Shown piece after piece: positions 54,899 through 63,250 of a stretch of 64,000 nt of DNA (the first letter of the stretch is position 1; each line of letters opens with the position of its first letter). Under the pieces are notes generated by a model. It was given only the letters and a program-made list of their open reading frames with translations, searched no databases and had not been told where the DNA came from. Made by a program: the position numbers and the translations under genes. Source of the DNA: Corynebacterium variabile (lineage in GTDB: Bacteria > Actinomycetota > Actinomycetes > Mycobacteriales > Mycobacteriaceae); assembly GCF_006539825.1 (NCBI RefSeq), contig NZ_BJNT01000015.1:1-64000 (forward strand), in the 5' to 3' direction.

Positions 54899-55246
54899 TC
54901 AGAGTGCGTCGGTACCGTGCTCGCCGGTGCGCACCCGCACCAGTCCGGTGAGCTCGCTCGCCCAGACCTTTCCGTCGCCGATCTCCCCGGCGCCGGTCCG
55001 GGCTGCCTGCACGATGGTCTCGATGATGTCCTCGACGGCGTCGGCGGGAACGATCACCTCGATCTTGGACTTGGGCAGGAAGTTCTCGGTGTACTCCCTG
55101 CCGCGGTAGACCTCCTTGCGTCCTCCCTGATTGCCGTATCCGAGGACTTCGGTGACGGTCAGCCCGCCGATGCCTTTGTCGGCGAGTGCGGTGGTGACGG
55201 CGTCGAGCCTGGTGCCTTTGATGACTGCGGTGACGAGTTTCAGCAT
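54899..55246 (-). CDS. glnK: PII signal protein
   Basis: A 115-aa PII regulator that senses nitrogen, ATP and 2-oxoglutarate and controls AmtB. It has the T-loop with the modifiable tyrosine in REYTENFLPKSKIE and the nucleotide-binding GEIGDGKVWAS. In corynebacteria GlnK is adenylylated on that tyrosine. ATG 55246 sits 7 nt after AGGAGA, which overlaps the amtB stop; the GTG two codons earlier is less well placed. It is co-transcribed with amtB. Confidence 0.95.
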   Translation of the reverse strand: MLKLVTAVIKGTRLDAVTTALADKGIGGLTVTEVLGYGNQGGRKEVYRGREYTENFLPKSKIEVIVPADAVEDIIETIVQAARTGAGEIGDGKVWASELTGLVRVRTGEHGTDAL

Positions 55247-55257
55247 GGTCACTCTCC

Positions 55258-56481
55258 TTAGTTGTAGTCGTAGGCGGTTTCGCCGTGGAGCTTGAAGTCG
55301 AGGTCGTCCTCGTCCTCGTCGTTGACCCGGATCCCCATCGTCTTGTCCATGACCTTGACGATGATCCAGGTGACGCTGAAGGAGAAGGTGCAGGTGACGG
55401 CGATGGCCGCGAGCTCACCCCACAGTAGTGAGATGTCTCCGCCGAAGAAGATGCCCCGGATCGGTTCGTCGTTGGTGTAGGTCGCCCACCCGAAGAACAC
55501 CACGAAGAGCGCACCCACGATGCCGCCCAGACCGTGCACGGCCCAGGCGTCGAGGGATTCGTCGATCCCGAGCTTCGTCTTCCAGGTACATGCCCAGGCG
55601 ACGAATGCTCCGGCGATGAGTCCGAGGGCCAGTGCGCCGAAGGGGTCCACGCCGTCTGCGGCCGGGGTGATGGCGACCAGCCCGGCGATCACACCGGACG
55701 CGAGACCGAGCACGGTGGACTTACCGTGGCGGAACTTCTCGTAGAGCATGAAGCCGAGCATGCCGGTTCCTCCGGCGTACACCGTGGTCATCATCGTGTA
55801 CTGGGCGACGTAGTTCGCGCCGCCGGCGCTGCCGCCGTTGAATCCCATCCAACCCATCCACAGAATTCCCGCGCCGAGCAGGACCAGGGGCATGCTGTGC
55901 GGGCGGCTCGCGGTCTTCTTCCGCGGGCCGAGCACCAGTGCGAGCGCCAGGGAGGCGAAACCCGAGGCCATGTGCACCGCGGTGCCACCGGCGTAGTCGT
56001 GGAAGTCGAGGACCCGGCCCATCCAGCCGTCGCCGAAGACCCAGTGTCCGAGCGGGAAGTAGACCAGCGTGACCCAGACCATCGAGAAGACGATCCAGGC
56101 GGAGAACTTCATGCGGCCGAGTGCACCGGAGGCCACGATCGCCACGGTGATGCACGCGAACATGGTGTAGAACGCCATATCCGAGGTCACGGAGAAGCCG
56201 CCGTCCACGCCACTGTCCTCATTGCCGACGAGGCCGAAGAATGTCGTCGGGTCGCCGATGACGCCACCGAGCGAGTCGCCGAGCACCAGGCTGTGCCCGA
56301 ACAGGACGTAGAGGACGGTGACCGTGCCGAGGGTCGACATGGTCATCGCAAACATATTGAGGACATTGTTTTTTCCGGACATGCCACCGTAGAACAGGGC
56401 GATACCGGGGAACATGAGGAGGACGACCGTCATCGCGGCCAGTACCCAGGCGACGTCCGCCAATTCCTGTGGATCAATCAT
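55258..56481 (-). CDS. amtB: Ammonium transporter
   Basis: A 407-aa Amt/Mep channel with 11 transmembrane segments. Landmarks are the start WVLAAMTVVLLMFPGIALFYGGMSGKNNVLNM, FHDYAGGTAVHMASGFASLALAL containing one pore histidine, and WAVHGLGGIVGALFVVFFGW with the other. The acidic C-terminal tail ends DEDEDDLDFKLHGETAYDYN and would contact GlnK, which follows 11 bp later. It would recapture ammonia, including any released by the island at 24-36 kb. Confidence 0.95.
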   Translation of the reverse strand: MIDPQELADVAWVLAAMTVVLLMFPGIALFYGGMSGKNNVLNMFAMTMSTLGTVTVLYVLFGHSLVLGDSLGGVIGDPTTFFGLVGNEDSGVDGGFSVTSDMAFYTMFACITVAIVASGALGRMKFSAWIVFSMVWVTLVYFPLGHWVFGDGWMGRVLDFHDYAGGTAVHMASGFASLALALVLGPRKKTASRPHSMPLVLLGAGILWMGWMGFNGGSAGGANYVAQYTMMTTVYAGGTGMLGFMLYEKFRHGKSTVLGLASGVIAGLVAITPAADGVDPFGALALGLIAGAFVAWACTWKTKLGIDESLDAWAVHGLGGIVGALFVVFFGWATYTNDEPIRGIFFGGDISLLWGELAAIAVTCTFSFSVTWIIVKVMDKTMGIRVNDEDEDDLDFKLHGETAYDYN

Positions 56482-56633
56482 CAGCGCAGAGCTCCATTTG
56501 TGACGCAGTCATGGGGAGTACAACGGATGCTCGGAATGAACATCGTCTCCTCACGGTAAACAGCGCTGATGTCGGTCCAGTGTCCTCACTGTTAAAGCAG
56601 CGACCCCGGTACCGCCACTGGAACGGGTGCCGC

Positions 56634-56670
56634 GTTACGGCAGTACTACCGGACGGTTACCCGCGTTAAC
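56634..56670. promoter_or_regulatory. GTTAC repeats upstream of amtB
   Basis: GTTAC at 56634-56638 and again at 56656-56660 are exactly 22 bp apart with ACTAC midway (56645-56649), then GTTAAC at 56665-56670. The 11-bp phasing resembles GlnR-type gTnAC-n6-GaAAC boxes. They lie 150-190 bp upstream of the amtB start. I find no AmtR box. Confidence 0.35.
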
Positions 56671-56687
56671 GTCAGCCCCGCTCAACG

Positions 56688-58841
56688 TCAACCCCGCAGG
56701 GCGAGTGCGAACGGCAGTACCGCCGTCGCACCCGCGCGACGTAGCTCGCGTCCGGCCACGGTCATCGCCCAGCGCGACCCGACCTCGGTGTCCACCAGCA
56801 GCACGACCTTCCCCTCGACCGCCGCCGCAGTCCCGGGGGAGACCACGAACGCACCGGCGAGGTTCTTCACCCGGAAGGCACTGTTGACGTCCGGCGTTCC
56901 GGGATCGCGGGTGAGCTCCAACGACCCGGCGTCCACCATCCGCCCGATCGTCGCCAGGCCGGACGCCAGGTCACCCGCCGTCGTCGGTCGGGTCACCGAG
57001 GGCATGCCGACGACCACGGAAGGACGCTCATCCCAACCCCACTCCTTGAGAACCTGGACACACCAGTCTGCGATGTTCTTCGGCACCGGCAGGTCCTCGG
57101 CGCCCTCGGCGAGGAAGCTCCGCAGCACCTGGCCGGCGCCGAGGTCGGTGAGACGGGCGATGGCGCGGCCCTCCGCCACCCGCTCGTCGGTCGGGATCTT
57201 CCCCTTGAGCTGCACGCCGACCTTCTCCATCCCGGAGGGCCACTGGCCCCGCGGATCGACGGGCACACCGATACCGGAGAGCACCTTGCGTGCCCCGGAC
57301 TCGTTGTCGGCGCTGACGGTGGCGTCCCACCAGACCCTGGTGCAGACGTCGCAGCGTCCGCAGTCGTGGGCGGTCGGATCGTCGAGCGCCTCGGCGAGGA
57401 AGCGCATCCGGCACATCTGACCTGCCTCGTAGTCCAGCATCGCCTGCGCCTCACGCTTCCGGGCCTCGGCGACCGCGGCGTAGCGCGGCGCATCGTAGGA
57501 CCAGGGCGCGCCGGTGGTGACGAAACCGGACCCGGCCCGGTCCACCGCGCCGTCGACCTGCAGGGTCTTGAGCAGCAGGGCCAGTTTCGTGCGCTTGATG
57601 CCGACCAGAGGTTCCAGCGCGGGGACGGACAGGGGAGCGGGGGAGTCAGCCAGGGCGCCCAGCACAGTCAGCGCGTCCTCCTCCTCGGGCATGGACGCGG
57701 TGGCGAAGTACTCCCAGATGTCAGGATCCTCGTCGCCGGGCAGCAGCAGGACGTCCGCGGACTCCGTGGCACGACCGGCGCGTCCGACCTGCTGGTAGTA
57801 GGCCACAGCGGAACTGGGTGCGCCGAGGTGGACGACGAACCCGAGGTCCGGTTTGTCGAAGCCCATGCCCAAAGCGCTGGTCGCCACCAGTGCCTTGAGA
57901 CTGTTGTCCTTGAGTGCCTGCTCCAGGCGGGCGCGGTCCTCGGCGTCGGTGCGTCCGGTGTAGGCGGCGACGTCCCAGCCGGCGTCCTTGAGCGCACGGG
58001 TCGTGTCCTCGGCGGCGGAGACCGTGAGGCAGTAGATGATGCCGGAACCGGTGAAGTCCCCGAGGTGCTGGACCAGCCAGCCGATCCGGTGACCGGGGGA
58101 CGCGGTCGGCGCGACGCCCAGGCGCAGGGAATCGCGCGACAGCGCGCCGCGGATGACGGCGGTGTCCGCCCCGAGCTGGGCGGCGACATCGTCGACGACG
58201 CGGCTGTTCGCCGTCGCCGTCGTCGCCAGCACCGGCAGGTCGGCGGGCAGGGACGCCAGCAGTGCGCCGATCCGGCGGTAGTCGGGCCGGAAGTCATGGC
58301 CCCAGTCGGAGATGCAGTGCGCCTCGTCGACGACGATCATGCCGACACCGGCACCGGCACCGGTCGCCCCCAGCAGCGGGTCGAGGACGCGCTCGCGGAA
58401 ATTCGGGTTGGTCAGCCGCTCCGGCGAGATGAGCAGCACGTCGAGGCGTCCTTCCCGCAGGGCGGTGAGGACGTCATCCCACTCGGTGACGTTCGCGGAG
58501 TTGATCGTCGCCGCGTGCACCCCGGCACGTTCGGCGGCGGCGACCTGGTCGCGCATCAGGGCGAGCAGCGGCGAGATGATGAGGGTCGGGCCTGCGCTGC
58601 CGCCGAAGCCTTCCCTGATCAGTCGGGCGGCGACGAAGTACACCGCCGACTTTCCCCAGCCGGTGCGTTGGACGACGAGGACGCGTTTCCGGTCGCTGAC
58701 CAGTACTTCGATGGCGTCGAACTGGCCGTCGCGGAAGTCGGCGTCCGCCCGTCCGGTGAGTTCGCGGAGGATCTCCGTGGCGCGGGTGCGGAGGTCGGTG
58801 GTGGAGGCGGCGGGAGTAGTGGCGGCGTCGGTCGGGCTCAT
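56688..58841 (-). CDS. recQ: RecQ-type DNA helicase with C-terminal phosphoribosyltransferase-like domain
   Basis: A 717-aa protein with a RecQ helicase core: DFRDGQFDAIEVLV, Walker A RTGWGKSAVYF, DEAH box VVDEAHCISDWGHDFRPDY, ATTATANSRVVDDV and the VGRAGRATESADVLL motif. A zinc-binding cysteine cluster follows (QMCRMRFLAEALDD, HDCGRCDVC). The last ~60 residues (KVVLLVDTEVGSRWAMTVAGRELRRAG) look like a phosphoribosyltransferase PRPP loop. ATG 58841 follows TAGGGT (58849-58854, minus strand) by exactly 7 nt. Confidence 0.88.
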   Translation of the reverse strand: MSPTDAATTPAASTTDLRTRATEILRELTGRADADFRDGQFDAIEVLVSDRKRVLVVQRTGWGKSAVYFVAARLIREGFGGSAGPTLIISPLLALMRDQVAAAERAGVHAATINSANVTEWDDVLTALREGRLDVLLISPERLTNPNFRERVLDPLLGATGAGAGVGMIVVDEAHCISDWGHDFRPDYRRIGALLASLPADLPVLATTATANSRVVDDVAAQLGADTAVIRGALSRDSLRLGVAPTASPGHRIGWLVQHLGDFTGSGIIYCLTVSAAEDTTRALKDAGWDVAAYTGRTDAEDRARLEQALKDNSLKALVATSALGMGFDKPDLGFVVHLGAPSSAVAYYQQVGRAGRATESADVLLLPGDEDPDIWEYFATASMPEEEDALTVLGALADSPAPLSVPALEPLVGIKRTKLALLLKTLQVDGAVDRAGSGFVTTGAPWSYDAPRYAAVAEARKREAQAMLDYEAGQMCRMRFLAEALDDPTAHDCGRCDVCTRVWWDATVSADNESGARKVLSGIGVPVDPRGQWPSGMEKVGVQLKGKIPTDERVAEGRAIARLTDLGAGQVLRSFLAEGAEDLPVPKNIADWCVQVLKEWGWDERPSVVVGMPSVTRPTTAGDLASGLATIGRMVDAGSLELTRDPGTPDVNSAFRVKNLAGAFVVSPGTAAAVEGKVVLLVDTEVGSRWAMTVAGRELRRAGATAVLPFALALRG

Positions 58842-58882
58842 GCGCCCCACCCTAGAGGAGGGACCGGACAGCTTAGGGACGG

Positions 58883-59407
58883 TCAGGGGTGACCCTTCGT
58901 CGGTGTGCGCGGCATCCTCGGCATCCGGACCAGCATGACTCCGCTCGCAAGCAGGGCGAGAACCACTCCGCCGCCGATGACGATCATCATGTAGCCGACA
59001 CCCCACAGCGCGGTGTCGTCACTGTGTGCCATCTGGATGCCGCAGGCGGTGGAGAAGCCGAACAGGCCACCGAGGGCGCCGACGAAAGAGCCGGTCCAGC
59101 GCCACCGCGAGATGAATCCGAGTGCGATGACCGCGATGACGGAGGTGACCACACATCCGACGATCGCCCAGGTCGGGTACTCGAAGTTCCCCCAGCTGAT
59201 CCATGCGGCCCACAGTAGGACGCCCACGACAATGCCTGCCAGAGCAGTGACTGTATTGCCGAACTTTCGGTGCGGGTCAATGAATCTGGAGGGTTCGGCG
59301 GCCTCACTGCGGTGGAACACGACGAGGGCGAGTATGGCCAGGATGAACGGAACGCCGCCGAGTACGGCGATGGCGAAAAGAATGCTCAGGACGCTGGCGG
59401 TATCCAT
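58883..59407 (-). CDS. Membrane protein of unknown function
   Basis: A 174-aa protein with about five transmembrane segments, including SVLSILFAIAVLGGVPFILAILALVVF, TVTALAGIVVGVLLWAAWI and YMMIVIGGGVVLALLASGVMLV. I recognise no family. A TACCGT box lies 6 nt before ATG 59407 on the minus strand. It stands alone between recQ and the broken methyltransferase gene. Confidence 0.65.
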   Translation of the reverse strand: MDTASVLSILFAIAVLGGVPFILAILALVVFHRSEAAEPSRFIDPHRKFGNTVTALAGIVVGVLLWAAWISWGNFEYPTWAIVGCVVTSVIAVIALGFISRWRWTGSFVGALGGLFGFSTACGIQMAHSDDTALWGVGYMMIVIGGGVVLALLASGVMLVRMPRMPRTPTKGHP

Positions 59408-59478
59408 GACCCCACGGTACGTATGCCCCGGGGAAAGGGGGTTCCGCTGGCGTCGATCGAACATTAGGGTCGCCTGAC

Positions 59479-60212
59479 ATGAGTAGAACGTCGAAGACCG
59501 TACCCTCACCACTCGACGCCCGGGCCCGCGAGGTCGTCGACCGGCTTCACGCGCAGAACCGGCACCAGTTCCTCCGCAGTATCTGGCCGCTGATCCGCGA
59601 GATGGTGAAGGCGAAGTTCGGGACCGGGAACTGGGACTCCACCCAGACCGACTCCGGCAAGGAGATGCTCGCCGACAAGATGGTGGCGCTCGATCCGTAG
59701 AAGGCCGCGCTGTGCCATCTGCTGTGTCGCAGCATCCGGGCACGCACCGTCGTCGAGATCGGGCATCATTCGGGGTGTCTACCATCTACCTTGCCGCCGC
59801 AGTGCGGGACGTAGGGATCGACGCCGGGGAGGACGGCCTGGTTATCGGTACGCAGCATGAACCCGGGAAGGTGAAGATCGCCGAGAAGAACCTGGCGGAC
59901 GCAGGGGTCGATGAGCACGCCGAAATCCTCGCCGGTGACCTGCTGGAGACCCTGCCGCCCCGGCTGGCGGCGCTGGCTGACCTGGACCGGCCGGTGGACT
60001 TCGTCCTCATGGACATCCGGATCCCGATGGCGTTGCCGGCCCTGGAGCTCCTCATCCCGCACCTGCGCCTCGGAGCGCTGGTGGCCTGCGACAACGTGGT
60101 CTCGGTGGCATCCGACTACGCCGGGTACCTGGACCGGGTACGCAACTCCGGTGACTTCGTCTCGGTGACGGTGCCTGGCCAGGGTGGCACCGAGATCTCG
60201 ATGAAGGTGTGA
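59479..60212 (+). pseudogene. Broken class I SAM O-methyltransferase
   Basis: The remains encode an O-methyltransferase of the caffeoyl-CoA type: NRHQFLRSIWPLIREMV, then RTVVEIG, and FGVSTIYLAAAVRD, GDLLETLPPRLAALADLDRPVDFVLMDI and ACDNVVSVASDY. There are two lesions: TAG at 59698-59700 after KMVALDP, and a frameshift near 59762-59772, inside the SAM-binding glycine motif. A TAGGGT box is 8 nt before ATG 59479. Downstream coding is intact to the stop at 60212. Confidence 0.8.
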
Positions 60213-60242
60213 CCTGGACTGACTGTCCGTGGCGGTCCACCG

Positions 60243-60476
60243 TCATTTCCCGGGGTCGCGCAGCGTCCTCGCCCGGTAGAGGTAGGCGCCGCCGCCGAGC
60301 ACCGGGACCAGGAAGATCACGAAGAACCACGCCGTCGCCTCACCTGTGCTGAGTTGCGGCCTGGTCCGGTACCACCGGAGAAACCCGACGAACATCAGGA
60401 TCACGGTGGCCAGCAGGAAAACGGACCAGACGCCGTCGACGCCGTCCTGCAGCAGCGGGTTGCCCGAGGTGTTCAT
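60243..60476 (-). CDS. Small membrane protein with PLDc_N-like domain
   Basis: A 77-aa protein with two transmembrane segments (VWSVFLLATVILMFVGFL and ATAWFFVIFLVPVLGGGAYLY), the pattern of the phospholipase D N-terminal region family (F-x-L-V-P-V-L-G-G-x-A-Y-L). The function is unknown. ATG 60476 follows TAGCGT (60484-60489, minus strand) by exactly 7 nt, which favours it over the GTG three codons earlier. Confidence 0.75.
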   Translation of the reverse strand: MNTSGNPLLQDGVDGVWSVFLLATVILMFVGFLRWYRTRPQLSTGEATAWFFVIFLVPVLGGGAYLYRARTLRDPGK

Positions 60477-60553
60477 GGTGCTCACGCTACCTGCCTCTCA
60501 CATCCGGGGGTGACCCCTGCGTCGGGTCCCGTGCAGCACCGGCGGGTGGGTTC

Positions 60554-60595
60554 TACTCTCGGGAAGTGAACGACATGTACTTTCCAGGGAGCTGA
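60554..60595 (+). promoter_or_regulatory. Leaderless leader peptide in front of the P-type ATPase
   Basis: TACTCT (60554-60559) is followed after 6 nt by GTG 60566, opening a 9-codon frame VNDMYFPGS that ends at TGA 60593-60595, 6 nt before the ATPase ATG. It could be a translated leader controlling the pump gene. Confidence 0.4.
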
Positions 60596-60601
60596 CCGTC
60601 G

Positions 60602-63250
60602 ATGACCGCACCCGTCTGGCACACCACCGGTATCGAAGAGGTCAGAGCCGCTCTCGATCTCCCGGATGCCGGGACCGGCCTGACTTCCGCGGACGCCGCC
60701 GCCCGACGGGAACGCCACGGTCCCAACAAGCTCACCGAGACCACCGCCGACCCCTGGTACGTCGTCCTCGGGCGGCAGATCGCGTCCCCGATGGTGATCT
60801 TCCTGCTGCTCGCCGGCATCGTCACCCTTATCCAGCAGGAATGGTTCGAAGGCGCGGTGATCTTCCTCGTCGTCGTGCTGAACTCCTCGATCGGCTACTG
60901 GCAGGCCCGCAAGGCGGAGAAGGACGTCGCCGCCCTGGCGGAACTCTCCACCCCCGAGGCCACTGTCGTCCGCGACGGAGCAGTGACCGGCATTCCGGCC
61001 ACGGATCTGGTCCCCGGGGACACGGTCCGTCTCGAATCCGGCGACATGGTGCCCGCTGACCTGCGGATCACGGCGTCCATCGGGCTGCGCGTCGACGAGT
61101 CGATGCTCACCGGCGAGGTCCTGCCGACCGCGAAGCGTTCCGGTGTCTCCGACCACGGCGTCGAGCTGGCGGAGGACGCCCCGCTCGGCGACCGTGTCAC
61201 CATGGCCTACTCCGGCACGCTTGTCGTTTCCGGCCGTGCCACGGGCCTGGTCGTCACGACCGGCCGCGACACCGAACTCGGCTCCATCGCCGACCTGGTC
61301 CAGACCGACAGCGGGAAGACGCCGCTGCAGGTTCTCACCGACCGACTCGAGAAGACCATCGCCGTACTGTTGGTCGTCGTCGGCGTCGCGGTGTTCATCA
61401 CCAATCTGATTCTCGGCACCGGACTGGGGGACGCCTTCCGCTCGACTGTCGCGCTGATCGTCTCCTCGATGCCGGAGGCGCTGCCGGTCGTCCTGTCGGT
61501 GGCGATGGGGGTGGGGGTGTCGCGCATGGCGACCCGCAATGCGGTGGTCCGTCATCTGCCCAGCGGGGAGACCCTGGGTTCCACCACCGTCATCGGTTCG
61601 GACAAGACCGGCACGCTCACCGTCAACCGGATGACCGTGGAGACCGTGTGGACGCCCACCGGTCTCGACGAGACCCCGTCGCTGCGCACCGGCGCGCTGA
61701 CCAATGACGCCACCGTCCACCCTGACGGCGACACCCTCATCGGGGACGCCGTCGATGTCGCTATGGCCACCGCAGCCCTCGACCGGGGTGTGGTCACCGG
61801 TGAGGAGCGTAGTACGGCACCGGTGGCGGACATGCCCTACGAGCCTGAGTACGCCTACTCGCAGACGCTGCGCCGGGAGACCGGGGAGGACGGCACGGAC
61901 CGGCTTGTCCTGCACGTCAAGGGGGCGCCTGAGGTCGTGGCGTCCTTCTGCCGGGGGATGGGCGGGGGAAGCGTCCGCCACGAGGCGATGGTGGAGGCGA
62001 ACCACGCGATGGCTGCTGACGGGCTGCGCGTCATCGCCACCGCCTCCCGCGTGCTCGATGAGGGTGAGGCGGTTCCGAAGTCCCTTGACACCCCGCATGA
62101 CCTCCAGTTCACCGGCCTGCAGGGGATGATGGACCCGCCGCGCGAGGGCGTGCGTGAGGCCATCGGTCAGTGCCGTTCCGCCGGCATCCACGTCATGATG
62201 ATCACCGGTGACCACCCCGTCACCGCCGTGGCGATCGGCAGGCGGCTCGGGCTGGGACGTCCCGGCGACGAGCCGATCACCGGCCGAGACATGGCCGGGC
62301 TGGACGACGCCCAGCTGCGTGAGAGGCTCAGGCACACCAGTGTCGCCGCACGGATGAGTCCGCAGGACAAGCTACGGATCGTCAAGCTGCTCAAAGCCGA
62401 CGGAGAGACCGTCGCCGTCACCGGTGACGGCGTCAATGACGCTCCGGCGCTCAAGGCGGCGTCCATCGGTGTGGCGATGGGAGATTCCGGCACAGATGTC
62501 GCCCGCGAATCCGCCGACGTGGTCCTCACCGACGACAACTTCGTCACCATCGTCGATGCCGTCCGGCTCGGCCGGGTGACCTTCTCCTCGATCCGGAAGG
62601 CCACGTTCTTCCTCATTTCCAACGGCCTGGCGTTGATGACCGCGGTGGTGGTGAACACCTTCACCGAACTACCGCTGATCTTCCTGCCGGTGATGCTGCT
62701 GTTCATGAACATCGTCACCAACGGCATCCAGGACATCGCCCTCTCCTTCGAGAAGGGGGAGGGCGACGAACTCGACCAGAATCCCCGGTCGAAGGATGAA
62801 GGTGTGCTCGACACCCACATGTGGATGCGCTCGGTCATCACGGGACTGTGGATGGGCATCGGCACGCTGCTGGTCTACCGTGTCGCCAACGACCAGGGAC
62901 TGGCGCTGGAGGAATGCCGCACACTGGCCCTGATCACCATGGTGATGTTCAATTTCTTCCAGGTGTTCAGTGCCCGCGCCTTGCACATCTCCGCCTTCGC
63001 GATGAATCCGCTGGGCAACCCGCTGCTGCTCGGTTCCGCGGTGGCCGCGCTGGTGCTGCAGTGGGCGGCGACCGCGTGGACGCCGGCCGCGGACCTCATC
63101 GGACTGACCTCGTTGAGCTGGCAGCAGTGGCTCATGTGCACCGGCATCGGGGTTACGGTGTTGTTGATCGTCGAAGCAGAGAAACTCGTGGTGAGGTGGA
63201 TGGAATGGCGGAACGCACGGCACGTACGGCACGCACGGCAGACGGCATGA
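60602..63250 (+). CDS. P-type cation-transporting ATPase
   Basis: An 882-aa P2-type pump. It has an N-terminal cation-ATPase domain (GLTSADAAARRERHGPNKL), the actuator motif ESMLTGEVLP, helix 4 SSMPEALPVVLSVAMG, the phosphorylation site DKTGTLTVN, the hinge TGDGVNDAPALKAA, and helix 6 MNIVTNGIQDIALSFEKG. The helix 6 sequence has VTN-G where calcium pumps have VTD-G, so the cation is uncertain; Ca, Mg, Na or another ion is possible. The C-terminus is a basic RxARxxRHARQ tail. Its stop overlaps the next ATG. Confidence 0.9.
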   Translation: MTAPVWHTTGIEEVRAALDLPDAGTGLTSADAAARRERHGPNKLTETTADPWYVVLGRQIASPMVIFLLLAGIVTLIQQEWFEGAVIFLVVVLNSSIGYWQARKAEKDVAALAELSTPEATVVRDGAVTGIPATDLVPGDTVRLESGDMVPADLRITASIGLRVDESMLTGEVLPTAKRSGVSDHGVELAEDAPLGDRVTMAYSGTLVVSGRATGLVVTTGRDTELGSIADLVQTDSGKTPLQVLTDRLEKTIAVLLVVVGVAVFITNLILGTGLGDAFRSTVALIVSSMPEALPVVLSVAMGVGVSRMATRNAVVRHLPSGETLGSTTVIGSDKTGTLTVNRMTVETVWTPTGLDETPSLRTGALTNDATVHPDGDTLIGDAVDVAMATAALDRGVVTGEERSTAPVADMPYEPEYAYSQTLRRETGEDGTDRLVLHVKGAPEVVASFCRGMGGGSVRHEAMVEANHAMAADGLRVIATASRVLDEGEAVPKSLDTPHDLQFTGLQGMMDPPREGVREAIGQCRSAGIHVMMITGDHPVTAVAIGRRLGLGRPGDEPITGRDMAGLDDAQLRERLRHTSVAARMSPQDKLRIVKLLKADGETVAVTGDGVNDAPALKAASIGVAMGDSGTDVARESADVVLTDDNFVTIVDAVRLGRVTFSSIRKATFFLISNGLALMTAVVVNTFTELPLIFLPVMLLFMNIVTNGIQDIALSFEKGEGDELDQNPRSKDEGVLDTHMWMRSVITGLWMGIGTLLVYRVANDQGLALEECRTLALITMVMFNFFQVFSARALHISAFAMNPLGNPLLLGSAVAALVLQWAATAWTPAADLIGLTSLSWQQWLMCTGIGVTVLLIVEAEKLVVRWMEWRNARHVRHARQTA

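Noticed and set aside
56482-56687. AmtR box upstream of amtB
   Set aside because: No CTAT-N6-ATAG pattern is present in the 206-bp gap or close to it.
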